A stretch of 64,000 bases of DNA from UBA7328 sp965247965 (GTDB taxonomy: Bacteria > Bacteroidota > Bacteroidia > Chitinophagales > Saprospiraceae): contig OZ252053.1 in assembly GCA_965247965.1 (NCBI GenBank), forward strand, positions 2,418,001-2,482,000. The letters are read 5' to 3'. The notes beneath the pieces were generated by a model. It was not told the origin of the DNA, did not search any database, and was given only the letters and a program-made list of their open reading frames with translations. The translations under genes and the position numbers were made by a program. Positions 61,161-64,000 of the stretch are shown here, piece after piece; positions within the stretch are counted from its first letter, which is position 1, and the number at the start of each line of letters is the position of its first letter.

Positions 61161-62481
61161 CATACTACTGGACATTGGGGTTAAAATAATACAATGTCTT
61201 GAAATAAAGTAGGTTATATATTATAATAAAGTGGAATATATCATTATTGTTTGTAAAACAAACAATTAACAACAATGACAATTCCACTCGTAAGCGAAAT
61301 AAAACCATTTTTCTCAGGTTTTGAAGAACATGTAATAAAAAATTTTCTCACAACAGCCCAAGGTATATTATCAGCCAGGACGACGAATTTGAACATTGTA
61401 AAGGATAAGCTCCCTGGAATACTCGAAAACCAACAAAACACCAAACCTGATTCGAATTATAAGAGGTTGATCCGTTTTTTCAATATGGATGATGCTGACA
61501 AGCAGGCATTGATTGAAGCTATATTATGTTTTAGTTTTTATTTGTTGAGACTCAAAGCGAAGAACATCAAATATTTGGCACTAGATGGTACGAGCTGGGA
61601 GAATGGCAACAAGAATATTCACTTATTAACATTGAGTGTAGTGGTCAATGGAGTAAGTATTCCAATATGGTGGGAAGACTTAGACAAGAAGGGTATGAGT
61701 AATTTTAATGAAAGACGAAAGGTGATAGACAAAGCCTGTAAATTATATAATCTGAAAGGTTTGATACTACTAGCAGATCGGGAGTACATCGGAGAAAGAT
61801 GGTTTAAATATCTGGTAGACAAGGGGTTAGAGTTTGTAATTAGGTTAAAAAAAGGAATTTATAAAGGGTATGTGGACAACCAAAGGGGAAAGGATAAGAC
61901 ATTTTATAAACACCAACATCTTCGATACATTGGTATTGAACGTGAAGCATTGAAAAAACGGTATCAAATCTGTGGAGTGTCTAAACAAATTGAAATCCTT
62001 GGAAAAAAATTTTCTTTTGTGATTTTTAAAAACCCCAAAAGTTCAGCCAACGAACCTCTGTTTTATTTCATATCTACATTGAAAGACAAAAGAAAAATAG
62101 TAAAGCTTTACCCTATTCGTTGGACTATTGAAACTTGCTTCAAACACTTAAAATCAAATGGTTTCAATTTAGAAGCTCTTAATTTTAAAGACTCTGGAAA
62201 AATAGAATTGACAATGGGTATTGTAGTATTTATCTATGCCTTATGTATTGAACAGGGTCTAACCCAACTCAAGCACAAAAAGAAGAGTGATTGGAAGAAA
62301 TATAAAAACGGATCGATCAACTTAGTCGTTTCCAAATTTAAAAAAGGACTATCCTTTTTAGAAATCAAATTCAACAACCTTAGAAATTTCATATGCTTTC
62401 TTTCTCATTCCATTCGTTCTATCCCCAAACCCTCTTGGCTATTCTTTGAACCACAATTTATAGCTCATGTCCAGTAGTATG
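61161..62481 (+). mobile_element. IS4-family insertion sequence, 1,321 bp
   Basis: Perfect 15-bp terminal inverted repeats: CATACTACTGGACAT (61161-61175) and ATGTCCAGTAGTATG (62467-62481). One intact transposase gene. No target duplication is visible, and the MITE it abuts is cut off, so a deletion or recombination probably followed insertion. Confidence 0.88.
61275..62477 (+). CDS. IS4-family transposase
   Basis: A 400-residue DDE transposase. ALDGTSWENGNK (first Asp), LLADREYIGERWFKYL (second Asp) and YPIRWTIETCFKHLKSNGFNLE (Y-x2-R-x3-E-x6-K signature with catalytic Glu) are in the usual order. Undamaged. Its stop codon lies inside the right terminal repeat. Confidence 0.92.
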   Translation: MTIPLVSEIKPFFSGFEEHVIKNFLTTAQGILSARTTNLNIVKDKLPGILENQQNTKPDSNYKRLIRFFNMDDADKQALIEAILCFSFYLLRLKAKNIKYLALDGTSWENGNKNIHLLTLSVVVNGVSIPIWWEDLDKKGMSNFNERRKVIDKACKLYNLKGLILLADREYIGERWFKYLVDKGLEFVIRLKKGIYKGYVDNQRGKDKTFYKHQHLRYIGIEREALKKRYQICGVSKQIEILGKKFSFVIFKNPKSSANEPLFYFISTLKDKRKIVKLYPIRWTIETCFKHLKSNGFNLEALNFKDSGKIELTMGIVVFIYALCIEQGLTQLKHKKKSDWKKYKNGSINLVVSKFKKGLSFLEIKFNNLRNFICFLSHSIRSIPKPSWLFFEPQFIAHVQ

Positions 62482-62602
62482 GATATTCTTATTAACTTCA
62501 TTGCAACCTCCTGATCTTCAATGCTTTATGAATTGGCATTTCGACATTTTTATTCGTTAGTGGTATATTTCGGATAAATAAAGCCGCTACAATTTTCACA
62601 TT

Positions 62603-64000
62603 ATGAAGAAACTATTACCATTTGCATCGCTTATTTTCACTTTAGGCCTACTTCCTTCTTGTCGAAATTCAAGTTCTGCCGAGGTTGAAATTTCGCTGGA
62701 AGAAATCACCATTGATGAAATTCAAAAGGCATATAACGAAGGAAGTTATTCTGTAAAAGAATTGGTTCAGGCCTATCTCGACCGAATTGAAAAAATAGAT
62801 CGTAACGGTCCAAAACTCAACTCTATAATCCTGATTAATCCCGACGCCGTTGCTATTGCCGAGCAATTGGACAAAGAAAGAGCTGAAGGTAAATTGAGAG
62901 GCCCGATGCACGGAATACCTGTTGTGCTCAAAGATAATATCGACACCCATGATAAAATGCCGTGCACCGCCGGAGCAATTCCTATGAAAAATGCAATGCC
63001 TTTGCAGGATGCATTTATAGCGAAAAAGTTGAGAGAAAGCGGTGCGATCATTTTGGCTAAAGCCAATCTCAGCGAATGGGCTAATTTTCATAGCTCTTAT
63101 TCCAGCTCCGGATGGAGCGGCCTTGGAGGGCAAACTAAAAATCCGTACGAATTGAGTCGAAATCCTTGCGGTTCGAGTTCGGGTTCCGCGGTTTCTGTAT
63201 CTGCGAATCTTGCTGTGATTGCAATAGGCACCGAAACCAACGGTTCGATCGTATGTCCTGCGAATAACAATGGCATTGTCGGCATCAAACCAACGGTAGG
63301 TTTGCTCAGCCGATCTGGAATTATTCCTATTTCCTTTACCCAGGATACTCCTGGCCCTATGGCAAGGACAGTTAGAGATGCTGCTATTTGTCTTGGCGCA
63401 ATGACTGGCATTGATGCGAGTGATAGTAAAACCACAGAGGGTGAAGGCAACGGCTACACTGATTACACTCCATTTCTTAAAAAAGATGGTCTCAAAGGAA
63501 AGCGCATCGGTTTTTACAAGAGCAATCTCGACAATTTTTGGAGGATCAAATCCAACATCGAAAAAGCTATTAAATTTATGGAAAGCCAAGGCGCTACAAT
63601 CGTTGAATTAGATCAAATTTCAAAAGAAAATATCAACCGCCCATCCTTCCAGGTATTGCTCTACGAATTCAAAGATGGACTGAATAAGTACTTTACGTCG
63701 CTCGGTCCTGATAGCCCTGTAGAGGATATGGATGATCTCATTGAACAGACTTTCGCCGATAGCATTGAGATGCAATATTTTGACCACAAGCGTCTCACTG
63801 ATGCCAATGAAAAAGGTGACTTAAATGAAAAGGAATACAAAGAAGCGCTTACTAAAATGCTCAAGCACAGCCAAAAAGAAGGGATAGACCGTGTAATGGA
63901 GAAACACAATCTCGATGCCATCGTATCGCCGACAAGAGGGCCTGCATGGAAAACCGATCTGACCAATGGTGATAATTTTAGGAGTGTCTCGTCCAGCAGT
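62603..64000 (+). CDS. amidase-signature-family lipoprotein (3' end outside window)
   Basis: 466 codons in frame to the window edge. MKKLLPFASLIFTLGLLPSC is a lipoprotein signal. The amidase signature follows: GIPVVLKDNIDT (catalytic Lys), NPCGSSSGSAVSVSANLAVIAIGTETNGSIVCPANNNGIVG (cis-Ser and Ser nucleophile) and GPMARTVRDAAICLGAM. Such enzymes hydrolyse amide bonds in the periplasm or at the cell surface; the substrate is unknown. A 306-codon open frame on the opposite strand (62669-63589) is a shadow of this gene. Confidence 0.9.
   Translation, partial: MKKLLPFASLIFTLGLLPSCRNSSSAEVEISLEEITIDEIQKAYNEGSYSVKELVQAYLDRIEKIDRNGPKLNSIILINPDAVAIAEQLDKERAEGKLRGPMHGIPVVLKDNIDTHDKMPCTAGAIPMKNAMPLQDAFIAKKLRESGAIILAKANLSEWANFHSSYSSSGWSGLGGQTKNPYELSRNPCGSSSGSAVSVSANLAVIAIGTETNGSIVCPANNNGIVGIKPTVGLLSRSGIIPISFTQDTPGPMARTVRDAAICLGAMTGIDASDSKTTEGEGNGYTDYTPFLKKDGLKGKRIGFYKSNLDNFWRIKSNIEKAIKFMESQGATIVELDQISKENINRPSFQVLLYEFKDGLNKYFTSLGPDSPVEDMDDLIEQTFADSIEMQYFDHKRLTDANEKGDLNEKEYKEALTKMLKHSQKEGIDRVMEKHNLDAIVSPTRGPAWKTDLTNGDNFRSVSSSS

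Noticed and set aside
62669..63589. 306-codon open frame on the minus strand
   Set aside because: It lies entirely within the amidase gene on the plus strand, which has a lipobox and the full amidase signature; the minus-strand protein has no recognisable motif.
1..64000. CRISPR array
   Set aside because: No set of regularly spaced identical direct repeats with unique spacers was seen; the periodic repeats found have a 7-base period and no spacers.
1..64000. Prophage or integrative conjugative element
   Set aside because: No integrase, terminase, capsid, relaxase or conjugation genes; the tRNA-Asp at 6329 has no nearby duplicated 3' end.

Overview
The window reads as a chromosomal segment of a Bacteroidota bacterium, most likely near the Saprospiria. 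The evidence is a gliding/type IX C-terminal (CHU_C-like) domain on a 2,570-residue protein encoded next to a PorP/SprF protein and an OmpA protein, TAnnTTTG-type promoter boxes, many Bacteroidota-only families (DUF6155, DUF4292), and almost no Shine-Dalgarno sequences. The taxon is an inference.

Layout. 1-6.1 kb: end of an AraC regulator, an FMN reductase, a two-repeat barrel protein, DUF6155, then an IS1634-family element that created 345-bp direct repeats between DUF6155 and proB, then a DUF1905/OmdA protein. 6.3-9.3 kb: tRNA-Asp, pcm, accA, dapA, and a dead MNT/HEPN toxin-antitoxin relic. 9.6-21 kb: housekeeping (YdjM-like hydrolase, acpP-fabF-rnc, pyk, a TPR/DUF4292/EnvC-like envelope cluster, hflX, an M29 aminopeptidase). 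21-25 kb: a decayed peptide (bacteriocin-type) exporter with a 224-bp MITE in its C39-ABC gene, no ATPase domain, and a frameshifted HlyD gene, beside a secreted HEXXH protein; then vapBC. 25.7-36.3 kb: the OmpA / PorP-SprF / giant surface protein operon. 36.4-41.2 kb: gltX, a lipoprotein, a polysaccharide deacetylase, an SDR enzyme and an IPTL-CTERM protein.

41.3-47.1 kb is a mobile-element cluster. Two inverted IS630-family copies, one with an IS3-family element nested in it, flank palindromic elements and an RHH antitoxin/MazF-like toxin pair. The toxin reading frame is split by an ORF-less group II intron, and the intron's domain V carries a short palindromic insertion also found at the left end of the window. 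47.1-62.5 kb returns to core genes: truncated pirin, dnaK, pyrG, a GT-C membrane protein, a SpoU methyltransferase, a ParE relic, a MOSC protein, menF-menD, an AAA/DUF4143 ATPase, a second IPTL-CTERM protein, an ArsR/AHSA1 pair, then a second truncated MITE copy abutting an IS4-family element. The window ends inside an amidase lipoprotein gene.

Working together: menF-menD make early menaquinone intermediates. accA, acpP and fabF serve fatty acid synthesis. dapA and proB serve amino acid synthesis. The giant protein, PorP/SprF and OmpA protein probably form a type IX-dependent surface assembly. The most unusual material is the mobile DNA: the long IS1634-type duplication, the intron-split toxin gene, and several small inverted-repeat elements.
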